Positions 30,681 to 37,571 of a stretch of 39,059 nt of DNA are shown one piece after another (position 1 is the first letter of the stretch; the number at the start of each line of letters is the position of its first letter). The notes under the pieces were generated by a model. The model was given only the letters and a program-made list of their open reading frames with translations. It made no database searches and was not told where the DNA came from. Source of the stretch: Candidatus Doudnabacteria bacterium (lineage in GTDB: Bacteria; Patescibacteriota; Doudnabacteria; UBA920; O2-02-FULL-48-8); the NCBI GenBank assembly GCA_016199215.1, contig JACQHB010000007.1, positions 1 to 39,059 on the forward strand, written 5' to 3'. A program made the position numbers and the translations under genes.

Positions 30681-32750
30681 CTATTCAAGGTGGATGACCC
30701 CATGTTTTTTTATTTTTTCAGCCAGCAACGGGTGATCCGTGAGCATTAAGTCCTGCTCGAGAAGCTGTTGGGCGAGCAATTTGGACCGCGCGACCAGATC
30801 AAGATTGGTCATGTTCGCTATTTTGAAGCTGTATCCTGATTGCTGGGTGCCATACAGGTCCCCGGCGCCTCTTATTTCCAGGTCTTTTTCAGCCAGTTCA
30901 AATCCGTTATTAGACGAAACCAATGCCTGTATCCTGGGATTTGTTCCGGCATTGGGATCTTCAGAAAAAAGAAAGCAATATGATTGGTGATGCAACCGTC
31001 CGACTCTTCCCCGGAACTGGTGCAGTTGCGCGAGGCCAAATCTTTCCGCCCCTTCAATCATCATCACGGTAGCGTTGGGCACATCTACCCCGACTTCGAC
31101 TACCGAAGTCGCGACCAGGATGTTGATCTTGTTTTCTTTAAATTCAAGCATAACGCTTTCCTTGTCTTTGGCAGGAATTTTTCCGTGCAGTAGGCCGATT
31201 TTTAGTTCCGGAAAGACCTGCTTGCTTAGCTTTTCATATTCCGCGGTTGCGGATTTGACGCCCAATTTATCGGACTCTTCTATTAGGGGGCAGATCACAA
31301 AAGCTTGCCGCCCATCATTGATTTGTTTTTTTATAAATTGGTAAGCGTCAGCTCTTTTGGCTTCCGGCACAAATTTTGTTTTAACCGGAAGCCTGCCGGT
31401 CGGCAGTTGGTTTAAGAGGGTAATATCCAAATCTCCATACAGGGTTAAGGCAAGCGTCCGGGGAATCGGGGTGGCGCTCATGGTTATAAGATGAGCCCTG
31501 GATGTTTGTTTTAAGGTTGAGCGCTGCTGGACTCCGAAGCGGTGCTGTTCATCGATCACAACCAATGATAAATTTTTAAACTGGACGGTTTTTTCAAGCA
31601 AAGCGTGAGTGCCCAAAATCAGTCGCGTTTGGCCTCCTGAAATTTGGGCAAGCATGGTTTGCCTAGAAACCGGATTGCCGTTGATTTTAGTTGAGGATGA
31701 CGTGAGAAGGCCCGTATTTATGCCGTCATCAAGGAACAGTTTTAGGAGGGTAAGATAATGCTGGTTGGCCAAAACCTCGGTAGGAGACAGAAGGGCGCTC
31801 TGGAGGCCGTTTTTGGCGGCAAGAAGCATGCTTAGAGCCGCTATTATGGTTTTACCGCTTCCAACATCTCCTTCCAGCAGTCGGTTTGCCGGGTAGGGTT
31901 TGGAAAAGTCCGAAAAAATGTCTTTAAGCGCTTGTTTTTGCGAATCGGTAAGATTGAAGGGCAGGCTCCTGATTTTTTGGTCAAGCAAATTTTTGGTTTG
32001 GATCTGGTATGAGGATTGGAGCTGCCTGATCTTTTTATGTTGAAGAACTTTGGTCTGGGTTTGGAAAATTTCATCAAACGCCAGGCGATTCCGGGCTTGC
32101 TTTAATTTTGTCAGGTCGGATGGGAAATGAAATGTTTTTACTGCCTGATCCTCGGGAAATAGCTTTTCTGTTTTTAGAATTTGGGGCGGAAGGTATTCCG
32201 GGATCACAGCTTTATCAAGATAGGTTTTGATAATTGTGCGTAATTGTTTCTGGGTTAATTTCGCGGTTAAGGAATAGATCGGCACGAGCCTGGCAGTATG
32301 GATTTGTTCCTGTTTTTCGATTTCGTAAATTGGGTTTTGAAACTGAAGCTTTCCGCCGGAGGCGGATCCGTTTTTGGCGGAGTTTCTCCTTAGGCTAACT
32401 TTGCCGGAAAAGATGAAATTCTCTCCTTGTTTAATGATTTTTGAAAGGAAGGGCTGGTTGAACCAAACACAAGTGATGCTTCCAGTATCATCCTCAATCA
32501 ATGCTTGTGTCATGGTTAGCCTACGGACTTTTGTCCGGAAACTGGTGGCCGAAAGAACCCTGGCTTTGACATTTGCCCATTCGTTAACTTTTAATTCCGC
32601 GATGGGGGTGAATTTAGAAAGATCCAGGTGGTTTCTGGGCAAATAAAAAAGCAGGTCCTCTAACGTCTCGATCCCTAAGTTTTTTAGCAACTTAGCGCGT
32701 TGGGGGCCAACAAGATAAAGATTTTGAACAGGAGTCGATAGTTCAAACAT
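30681..32750 (-). CDS. recG: ATP-dependent DNA helicase RecG
   Basis: A 689-aa fork-reversal helicase. The N-terminal part holds the wedge/OB domain (about 60-150, with TGSITCVWFNQPFL). The helicase domains show Walker A LLEGDVGSGKT, DEQHRFGVQQR, MSATPIPRTLALTLYGD, ATSVVEVGVDVPNA and QLHQFRGRVGR, ending in the RecG C-terminal region (DLYGTQQSGY). The length is normal. An imperfect duplicate of its first 16 codons is found 78 bases upstream, so the start region has been rebuilt. Confidence 0.96.
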   Translation of the reverse strand: MFELSTPVQNLYLVGPQRAKLLKNLGIETLEDLLFYLPRNHLDLSKFTPIAELKVNEWANVKARVLSATSFRTKVRRLTMTQALIEDDTGSITCVWFNQPFLSKIIKQGENFIFSGKVSLRRNSAKNGSASGGKLQFQNPIYEIEKQEQIHTARLVPIYSLTAKLTQKQLRTIIKTYLDKAVIPEYLPPQILKTEKLFPEDQAVKTFHFPSDLTKLKQARNRLAFDEIFQTQTKVLQHKKIRQLQSSYQIQTKNLLDQKIRSLPFNLTDSQKQALKDIFSDFSKPYPANRLLEGDVGSGKTIIAALSMLLAAKNGLQSALLSPTEVLANQHYLTLLKLFLDDGINTGLLTSSSTKINGNPVSRQTMLAQISGGQTRLILGTHALLEKTVQFKNLSLVVIDEQHRFGVQQRSTLKQTSRAHLITMSATPIPRTLALTLYGDLDITLLNQLPTGRLPVKTKFVPEAKRADAYQFIKKQINDGRQAFVICPLIEESDKLGVKSATAEYEKLSKQVFPELKIGLLHGKIPAKDKESVMLEFKENKINILVATSVVEVGVDVPNATVMMIEGAERFGLAQLHQFRGRVGRLHHQSYCFLFSEDPNAGTNPRIQALVSSNNGFELAEKDLEIRGAGDLYGTQQSGYSFKIANMTNLDLVARSKLLAQQLLEQDLMLTDHPLLAEKIKKHGVIHLE

Positions 32751-32826
32751 AAAAATAAAAAGCAGCCTTTAAGCCGCCGCCGCCTCGTTTCACGAGGCGA
32801 GCCTCGCCAATCTTCGATTGGCGAGG
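32751..32826. repeat. GC-rich palindromes between the two recG starts
   Basis: Two perfect hairpins: CCTCG/CGAGG with loop TTTCA (32783-32797) and CCTCGCCAATC/GATTGGCGAGG with loop TTC (32802-32826). The GC-rich composition contrasts with both flanks. They fill the gap between recG and the fragment of a second recG 5' end. Confidence 0.7.
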
Positions 32827-32871
32827 ACCCACTAGGTATAAATTTTCAACTGGAGTTTTTAGGTCAAACAT
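32826..32871 (-). pseudogene. Fragment of a second recG 5' end
   Basis: Read on the minus strand from an ATG at 32871, the frame gives MFDLKTPVENLYLVGP, which matches the first 16 residues of the intact RecG (MFELSTPVQNLYLVGP) at 12 positions. The DNA differs mostly at synonymous sites, so this is not a recent duplication. After the match the frame runs into the palindromes and ends after about 42 codons. Immediately upstream begins the recombinase repeat. Confidence 0.75.
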
Positions 32872-32875
32872 ACTG

Positions 32876-32923
32876 GTGTGGCTTTACAACCACGCTCGAA
32901 CGTATTTTAGCAAAAATTGCTGA
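32876..32923 (+). pseudogene. 3' end fragment of a serine recombinase gene
   Basis: The plus strand encodes VWLYNHARTYFSKNC followed by TGA. The same residues, VWLYNHARTYFSKNL, end the recombinase-like fragment on the minus strand at 37190-37373. They are predicted to end the recombinase gene that leaves the window at 39059. Confidence 0.65.
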
Positions 32924-33056
32924 ATTTGGCGAACGCCTCCGCGCCGCCGCAAAGCGGAGGCGTGCCAAGTTTGTACTCGGGCGCAGCGGAAGGGGGGTGT
33001 GGGAGGAATTCCGCTACGCCCTCGCTTCGGCTGGTGGCGAAAAATTGGCGGCGGGC
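32876..33056. repeat. Left inverted repeat of the cargo island
   Basis: Compared with 37063-37243 in reverse complement, the outer about 45 bases (recombinase 3' end) and the inner about 75 bases (GGGCGYRGCGGAAGGGG... to GGCGAAAAATTGGCGGCGGGC) are nearly identical. The middle differs: here it has a GCCTCCGC/GCGGAGGC hairpin, there CCGCGC/GCGCGG. Within the repeat TGCTAAAAT (minus strand, 32912-32904) is an extended -10 motif pointing at recG. No gene is supported in this stretch. Confidence 0.8.
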
Positions 33057-33062
33057 GGAACT

Positions 33063-33839
33063 CTAAAAATTGAAAGGTTTTGAATTTTGCCAAATAATAT
33101 CAAACTGGCCTTTCATTGTCTTGGTAAATTCTTGGCTTTTGATAATGAACCCAAAATTTTCACGAGATGAAGAGATAAATCTCACCGTATTTTCATAGAT
33201 AGCATACCCCAAAGAAAAATCTGTTCCTTCTGGAGCTAATCTTACTTCTCGGTTATTTTGATTTCCAATTTTAAGAAAAGGATATTTTTCCAAAGACGGA
33301 ATTTGAGTACGCGGCCAAATGGTTTTTAAAGTAATATTTCTTTTTACTCTTTCATTATGAAATTCCTGGTGAAATTGCGGGGTCAGTAATTTAATTACGT
33401 CCAAAATAGGCCAATACACAGATACTGTTATATTTTGATAAAGTAGCATATCCTTCATCATTTGTTGCAGTTCCTCTCTTCCTTCGAATAATTGCAAAAT
33501 AGGTCTTAGTCGCACTTGACCTTTGCCATATATGCTTTTTAAATCCGCCATAGCTTCTCGTGCAAGAGCAAGATTTGTTTCTTGCTCAGTTAAAATTAGC
33601 TCAATTTTTTCAGGTAGTTCAACGCTATATTTTCTTATCCCACCTTTCAAAGTTTGGGTTACTAAACCTCGTTCTTTTAGTCGAGCGAGGTAATCGTACA
33701 CAGAAGTACGAGTGATATTTGCCTCGTGCGCCAATTCTGTTGCGCTAACTAACCCGCTTTCGAGTATCTTTTCAAAAATTTCTGCCTCGATCTCTTTGAG
33801 ATTAAACAGTGCGAGGATGTTCTTTAGTTTCGGAGTCAT
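33063..33839 (-). CDS. TrmB-family transcriptional regulator
   Basis: A 258-aa protein. The N-terminal winged helix (about residues 8-75: LKEIEAEIFEKILESGLVSATELAHEANITRTSVYDYLARLKERGLV) is typical of TrmB-type regulators, followed by a helical linker and a C-terminal ligand-sensing phospholipase-D-like domain (about 105-255). TrmB proteins often sense sugars or related metabolites. It is divergent from the radical SAM gene with 90 bases between them, an arrangement that suggests it controls that promoter. AT-rich like the host genes. Confidence 0.85.
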   Translation of the reverse strand: MTPKLKNILALFNLKEIEAEIFEKILESGLVSATELAHEANITRTSVYDYLARLKERGLVTQTLKGGIRKYSVELPEKIELILTEQETNLALAREAMADLKSIYGKGQVRLRPILQLFEGREELQQMMKDMLLYQNITVSVYWPILDVIKLLTPQFHQEFHNERVKRNITLKTIWPRTQIPSLEKYPFLKIGNQNNREVRLAPEGTDFSLGYAIYENTVRFISSSRENFGFIIKSQEFTKTMKGQFDIIWQNSKPFNF

Positions 33840-33929
33840 AGTTGTGGAATTGTTACGACAATATTTACATTATCAAATTTTTTAAATAGAGTCAATAAGG
33901 GTATTTGTTCTTTCAAAAGGAGAGAAGAC

Positions 33930-35234
33930 ATGAAAGTCCAGTTGGTCGTTCCCGCTCTTGAGGGGTTCAAATACACCCGCAAAAGCGGGTGCCCTCCTCT
34001 GGGCATTGCCAGCATCGCCTCCTACCTAAAAAGGCATGCTGACGCTGATGTAGAGATTCTGGACGGCGAGATGATTGCTGATAACAAGACAATCGTTTCT
34101 CGTATAAGCTCCGGTGCTCTCGTCGGGGTCCTTACTAAAACTCCAAACTATCCTGGAGCGGTCAGGATTGCAGAAGGAGCGAAAGCCAATGGCTGCACAG
34201 TCGTTTTTGGTGGAGTGTACGCCTCAAACATGGCTCAAGCAATCATGCAACACCGCCATACGGTAGTTGATTTCGTAGTGCGTGGTTTCGGCGAAAAACC
34301 GATGCTTCGAATTCTCGAAATGATCCGGTCAGGTCAGCAATTTCCGGAAAAACGGATTTTGCTTGAACCTGCTCCGTGTTTTGACGAGATGGGCTGGCCA
34401 AGCCGCGGGTGGTTTGACATGGAGCAGTATATCGCCAACTTCGCTGCCGATCGGCCTAGTTGGAATTTGGCTCATGGCACCAACCTTTTCACACACATGG
34501 GCTGTGTCCATAAGTGTGATTTCTGCTCGCGGATGGGCCCGTTGGGTGGAGGGGTGTACTGGCGTGAGCCAAAAAACATTTGGGCTGAAGTGCGAGAGCT
34601 GGTATCGAGCTACGGAATAGACTACGTACTTGATTTCAGTGACACACTCACCCAAAACCGGCGCTGGCTTCAGGCACTTGTTGAGGCAAGACCGTACGAC
34701 CTGGAGCATATCCGCTGGCATGTATTTGCCACCGCAAAGCGGATTCCAGACAGCATTGAGCTACTCAAACTGCTCAATGTCGCGCATGTTTTTGTCGGCG
34801 TGGAAACTGGAGACGAGCTGATATCGCAGAACGTGCTCAAAGGGAGAAGGTTCAGCCCGCAACTGGTGCGTAATGGAATCAGTCTCTTGGTTGAAGCTGG
34901 GATTCGTGTCACTCCGTCCTTTGTGTACGGCTTGCGTGGCGAAACTCCGGCGAGTATGGAACGGACATTCCGATTTGCGCAAGAACTCGTAGCACTTGCC
35001 GGAGCAGAAGAAGTCTTTGCTTCGGAGCTGATTCCTTGGCCGGGAGCACCGGCTTGGGAGACAGTTCGCCAATTCTTCGGCGGTACGGACTTGCTTGAGG
35101 TCGAAGCACTGAAAGAGGTCTGGCTTCGTGAGGTTGTTCACCTCAGTCCTGTTCACGCGCGTGAGTACGTCAACAACACGCTGGCACTCGCAAAGTATCC
35201 CATTAGCGTGCAAGGAAAGGAGGATAAGCAATGA
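33930..35234 (+). CDS. B12-binding-type radical SAM enzyme
   Basis: A 434-aa protein. The first about 130 residues form a cobalamin-binding-like Rossmann domain (PPLGIASIASYLKRH, VFGGVYAS), without the DxHxxG motif. The radical SAM core begins near 185, with the cluster motif C192-VHK-C196-DF-C199, and contains GVETGDELISQNVLKG and TPSFVYGLRGET as in B12-dependent family members. It would cleave S-adenosylmethionine for methylation, cyclisation or sulfur chemistry; the substrate is unknown. A strong Shine-Dalgarno AAAGGAGAG lies at about 33910-33920, unusual here. GC content is clearly higher than in the flanking genes. Confidence 0.87.
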   Translation: MKVQLVVPALEGFKYTRKSGCPPLGIASIASYLKRHADADVEILDGEMIADNKTIVSRISSGALVGVLTKTPNYPGAVRIAEGAKANGCTVVFGGVYASNMAQAIMQHRHTVVDFVVRGFGEKPMLRILEMIRSGQQFPEKRILLEPAPCFDEMGWPSRGWFDMEQYIANFAADRPSWNLAHGTNLFTHMGCVHKCDFCSRMGPLGGGVYWREPKNIWAEVRELVSSYGIDYVLDFSDTLTQNRRWLQALVEARPYDLEHIRWHVFATAKRIPDSIELLKLLNVAHVFVGVETGDELISQNVLKGRRFSPQLVRNGISLLVEAGIRVTPSFVYGLRGETPASMERTFRFAQELVALAGAEEVFASELIPWPGAPAWETVRQFFGGTDLLEVEALKEVWLREVVHLSPVHAREYVNNTLALAKYPISVQGKEDKQ

Positions 35235-35977
35235 AAATAATCCGGCCAATCTTCCTGTTCGGATGCCCGAACAGTGGAACTACAATTCTGTGGCGTGCAC
35301 TCAAGAACCATACGGACTTGAGTGGGCCTGACACGGAAGATCAGGATATCGAGGGTATGCCGAATTCCATGCGTCACCACCTCGGAAACGCCACTTTCCG
35401 ACTCTGGGCTCATCCGAAGTTTGGCCTTGCTTATTATGTAACCGAGCAGGACTACAACGAGGAGGACACCCAAAGACTTCGAACAATTTACTGCCAGTCA
35501 CTTGCGCCTGGTACAAGGCTGGTGGTGAAAAGCCCGGCGCACACGCTACGGGCTCGGCTAATACAAGCATACTTTCCCGACGCGTACTTCGTAGCCATTG
35601 TTCGGAATGGCTACGCGGTTGCAGAAGGAATTGTACGAAAGAGGAAGTACGACCCTGATCGTCCGCAATTTAAAGGTTTAACCACAACCATTGAAGAGGC
35701 GGCGGAACAGTGGTTCAGAGCGAACGTGGTGGTAGTTTCGCACCAACAGTTCTTGCGTAATTACCTCATCGTGAAGTACGAGGATTTGGTACAAAATCCA
35801 GGAACAACGCTGTATCAAATTCTCGACCACTGCGGTCTAGCCCGAACCTCCATTCAAGTCCCCAACTTCAAGCAGGATAAAAACGACGAGCAAATCGCTC
35901 GACTAACAAAGGAGGAAATCGACGCCATAACGAGAATCGCCGGGCCGATGTTGCGTCACTTCGGCTACGTTCTTTAA
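35231..35977 (+). CDS. PAPS-type sulfotransferase
   Basis: A 248-aa protein with the sulfotransferase signatures: the 5'-phosphosulfate loop FGCPNSGTT (residues 10-18) and the 3'-phosphate region VAIVRNGYAVAEG (from 121, Arg125). Such enzymes move sulfate from PAPS to hydroxyl or amino groups of sugars, lipids or small molecules. It is coupled to the radical SAM gene by ATGA overlap and has a near-perfect Shine-Dalgarno AAGGAGG. The pair shares GC-rich composition and probably came together from another donor. No PAPS synthesis gene is in the window. Confidence 0.85.
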   Translation: MKIIRPIFLFGCPNSGTTILWRALKNHTDLSGPDTEDQDIEGMPNSMRHHLGNATFRLWAHPKFGLAYYVTEQDYNEEDTQRLRTIYCQSLAPGTRLVVKSPAHTLRARLIQAYFPDAYFVAIVRNGYAVAEGIVRKRKYDPDRPQFKGLTTTIEEAAEQWFRANVVVVSHQQFLRNYLIVKYEDLVQNPGTTLYQILDHCGLARTSIQVPNFKQDKNDEQIARLTKEEIDAITRIAGPMLRHFGYVL

Positions 35978-36014
35978 GGGGCTTACAATTCACAAGATTG
36001 TGAGCCCCAACTTT
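35978..36014 (+). terminator. Likely terminator after the sulfotransferase gene
   Basis: GGGGCTTACAAT pairs with ATTGTGAGCCCC (one G-U pair) around a 7-base loop, followed by a short T-run. It separates the GC-rich gene pair from the aldo/keto reductase gene. Confidence 0.65.
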
Positions 36015-36026
36015 TAAAAAATCATT

Positions 36027-36986
36027 ATGCAATACAAAATATTTGGTCCAACAGGTAAAAAAGTTTTTAACGTCGGTCTTGGCACTTATGGTCACGGCGA
36101 AGCATATGGCGGAATTACCAAAGAAGAATCTTTGGAGATTTTACATACTGCGGCTGAATACATAACCGAGGATGTCCATCTTCTTATTGATACTGCTCCA
36201 AGATATGGAAACGGGGAGGTAGAAATTTGGATTGGAGAATTTTTGAAAAACTATAAAAAGAATAATATCCTTGTAGCCACAAAGGGCGGAAGACATATTG
36301 AGCCCAGACGCGTGAATGAGAAAGACTTTAGTCCGAAATTTCTTCAAGCCGATTTGGAAGGAAGTTTAAAGAGGCTTGGACAAGATAATGTCTTTCTCTA
36401 TCAACTCCATAACCCATCTCTCGATATCATTACAGATGGCTCGGTATTTACCTTTTTGGAAGAGATGAGAAGGCAAGGGAAAATTCAATGGTATGGAGTA
36501 TCTATTGATACTGCTGAAGAAGGTTTGGCGGTTATTGATGTTTGTCGTAAGCGGAGATATAAAGGACTAGCGTCTCTTCAGCTTATTTATAACATTCTTC
36601 AAAAGCATATAATTGACGAACTTCAGCGACAGACAAATAATATTGACCTAGCAATTATTGCACGGGAGCCACTTCTTCGTGGCTTTTTGACTGACCTATA
36701 CGACGAAAAAGTGAATATATCAAAACTTCCTCCTGCTCCCAAAAAAGTAATTGACCTCTATGGTAAAGATAAACTATTTGCACATGTTAAAACGGTGCGT
36801 AAGTTTTTGAATGAACAAGATATTACCATGCCGCAATTGGCACTCCAATTTGTTCTTGCTCACCCTTTAATAACCACGGTAATACCGGGAATAAATAAAA
36901 AAGGGTATATTGCCTTAGATTTTTCTTTGGATAACAATAATTTGAGTTTAGAACAGGCAGAACAACTTAAAAAAATTGATGATTAA
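36027..36986 (+). CDS. Aldo/keto reductase family oxidoreductase
   Basis: A 319-aa TIM-barrel NADPH-dependent reductase. The catalytic tetrad is complete: D55 and Y60 in IDTAPRYGNGE, K86 in ATKGG, H128 in YQLHNP. The C-terminal NADP region TTVIPGINKK is also present. It reduces aldehydes or ketones; the substrate is unknown. It is AT-rich like the TrmB gene and unlike the two genes before it. It shares the island and may act in the same modification pathway. Confidence 0.9.
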   Translation: MQYKIFGPTGKKVFNVGLGTYGHGEAYGGITKEESLEILHTAAEYITEDVHLLIDTAPRYGNGEVEIWIGEFLKNYKKNNILVATKGGRHIEPRRVNEKDFSPKFLQADLEGSLKRLGQDNVFLYQLHNPSLDIITDGSVFTFLEEMRRQGKIQWYGVSIDTAEEGLAVIDVCRKRRYKGLASLQLIYNILQKHIIDELQRQTNNIDLAIIAREPLLRGFLTDLYDEKVNISKLPPAPKKVIDLYGKDKLFAHVKTVRKFLNEQDITMPQLALQFVLAHPLITTVIPGINKKGYIALDFSLDNNNLSLEQAEQLKKIDD

Positions 36987-37003
36987 AGGGGAGTTGTTAG
37001 CTA

Positions 37004-37047
37004 AAAGCCGCGCGGATGGGAGGGTGGGCCAAGCGGCTTTCCTTTTT
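37004..37047 (+). terminator. Terminator after the aldo/keto reductase gene
   Basis: AAAGCCGC pairs with GCGGCTTT across a 21-base loop, followed by CCTTTTTC. It ends the cargo genes just before the right inverted repeat. Confidence 0.7.
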
Positions 37048-37062
37048 CTTATTTTGTTTTTA

Positions 37063-37243
37063 AGCCCGCCGCCAATTTTTCGCCACCAGCCGAAGCGAGG
37101 GCGTAGCGGAATTCCCCCACACCCCCTTCCGCCGCGCCCGAGCGCAGTATTGTCATTGTGCCGCGCGTAGCGCGGCTCTCTGTCATTTTTTACAAATTTT
37201 TGCTAAAATATGTTCGAGCGTGGTTGTAAAGCCACACCACTAA
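37063..37243. repeat. Right inverted repeat of the cargo island
   Basis: Reverse complement of 32876-33056 in its outer and inner parts (see there). The shadow ORFs in both copies share the peptide PIFRHQPKRGRSGIP only because the DNA is repeated; neither is a gene. TGCTAAAAT at 37201-37209 is an extended -10 motif pointing toward the recombinase. The region 36987-37571 holds no complete gene. Confidence 0.8.
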
Positions 37244-37373
37244 ACAACTTTTCAATTTTTTTGAAGCCAAATTGTGGGCGGCACGAAGTGCCGCCCATTG
37301 GTTTTCCCCTGACAAATCCGCTTCGCTCGGCGCGCGCAGGCGCGCCTCGCGGTTGGCCAAAACGAGGTTCGCT
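37190..37373 (-). pseudogene. 3' end fragment of a second serine recombinase gene
   Basis: On the minus strand this encodes SNLVLANREARLRAPS, then WAALRAAHNLASKKLKSCLVV and VWLYNHARTYFSKNL with a stop (TAA at 37192-37190). The first part is identical, but for a local GED to EAD difference, to the C-terminus of the recombinase at 37572-39059 in the same frame. It is therefore a truncated second copy in opposite orientation. It includes the hairpin GGGCGGCAC/GTGCCGCCC. Confidence 0.8.
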
Positions 37374-37464
37374 CTTGTGCGATTTTAAATTCTGTCTCGG
37401 ATTTGCTTTGCCCAAAATACAAAAAGAATTTTTGCCTTGGATATTAGGTATGATATACTTGTAA

Positions 37465-37536
37465 TGTATCCAACTCCGCAAGTCTTCTTTTTTGATGGCC
37501 GTCTCGGTCAATTCAAGGAGACTTGAGTTGGATACA
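37465..37536. promoter_or_regulatory. Inverted repeat upstream of the recombinase gene
   Basis: TGTATCCAACTC(cgc)AAGTCT and AGACTTGAGTTGGATACA are inverted copies separated by about 33 bases; the left copy has three extra bases. A -10-like TATACT or TATGAT lies just before. The structure may be an operator, a leader hairpin or a recombination site for the adjacent serine recombinase. Confidence 0.55.
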
Positions 37537-37571
37537 ACCGGGGCGGCCTTTAAAGTTTAACTAACATTTTT

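Noticed and set aside
30665-30690. Terminator between the propeller gene and recG
   Set aside because: Only a 5-bp AATAG/CTATT pair without a T-run is seen.
32884-33093. Minus-strand ORF sharing PIFRHQPKRGRSGIP with the plus-strand ORF at 36976-37170
   Set aside because: The shared peptide comes from the inverted DNA repeat; neither ORF has a plausible start or composition.
37203-37511. Minus-strand 102-aa ORF
   Set aside because: It crosses the recombinase 3' fragment in a different frame and has no family-like sequence; the true reading of this DNA is the truncated recombinase end.
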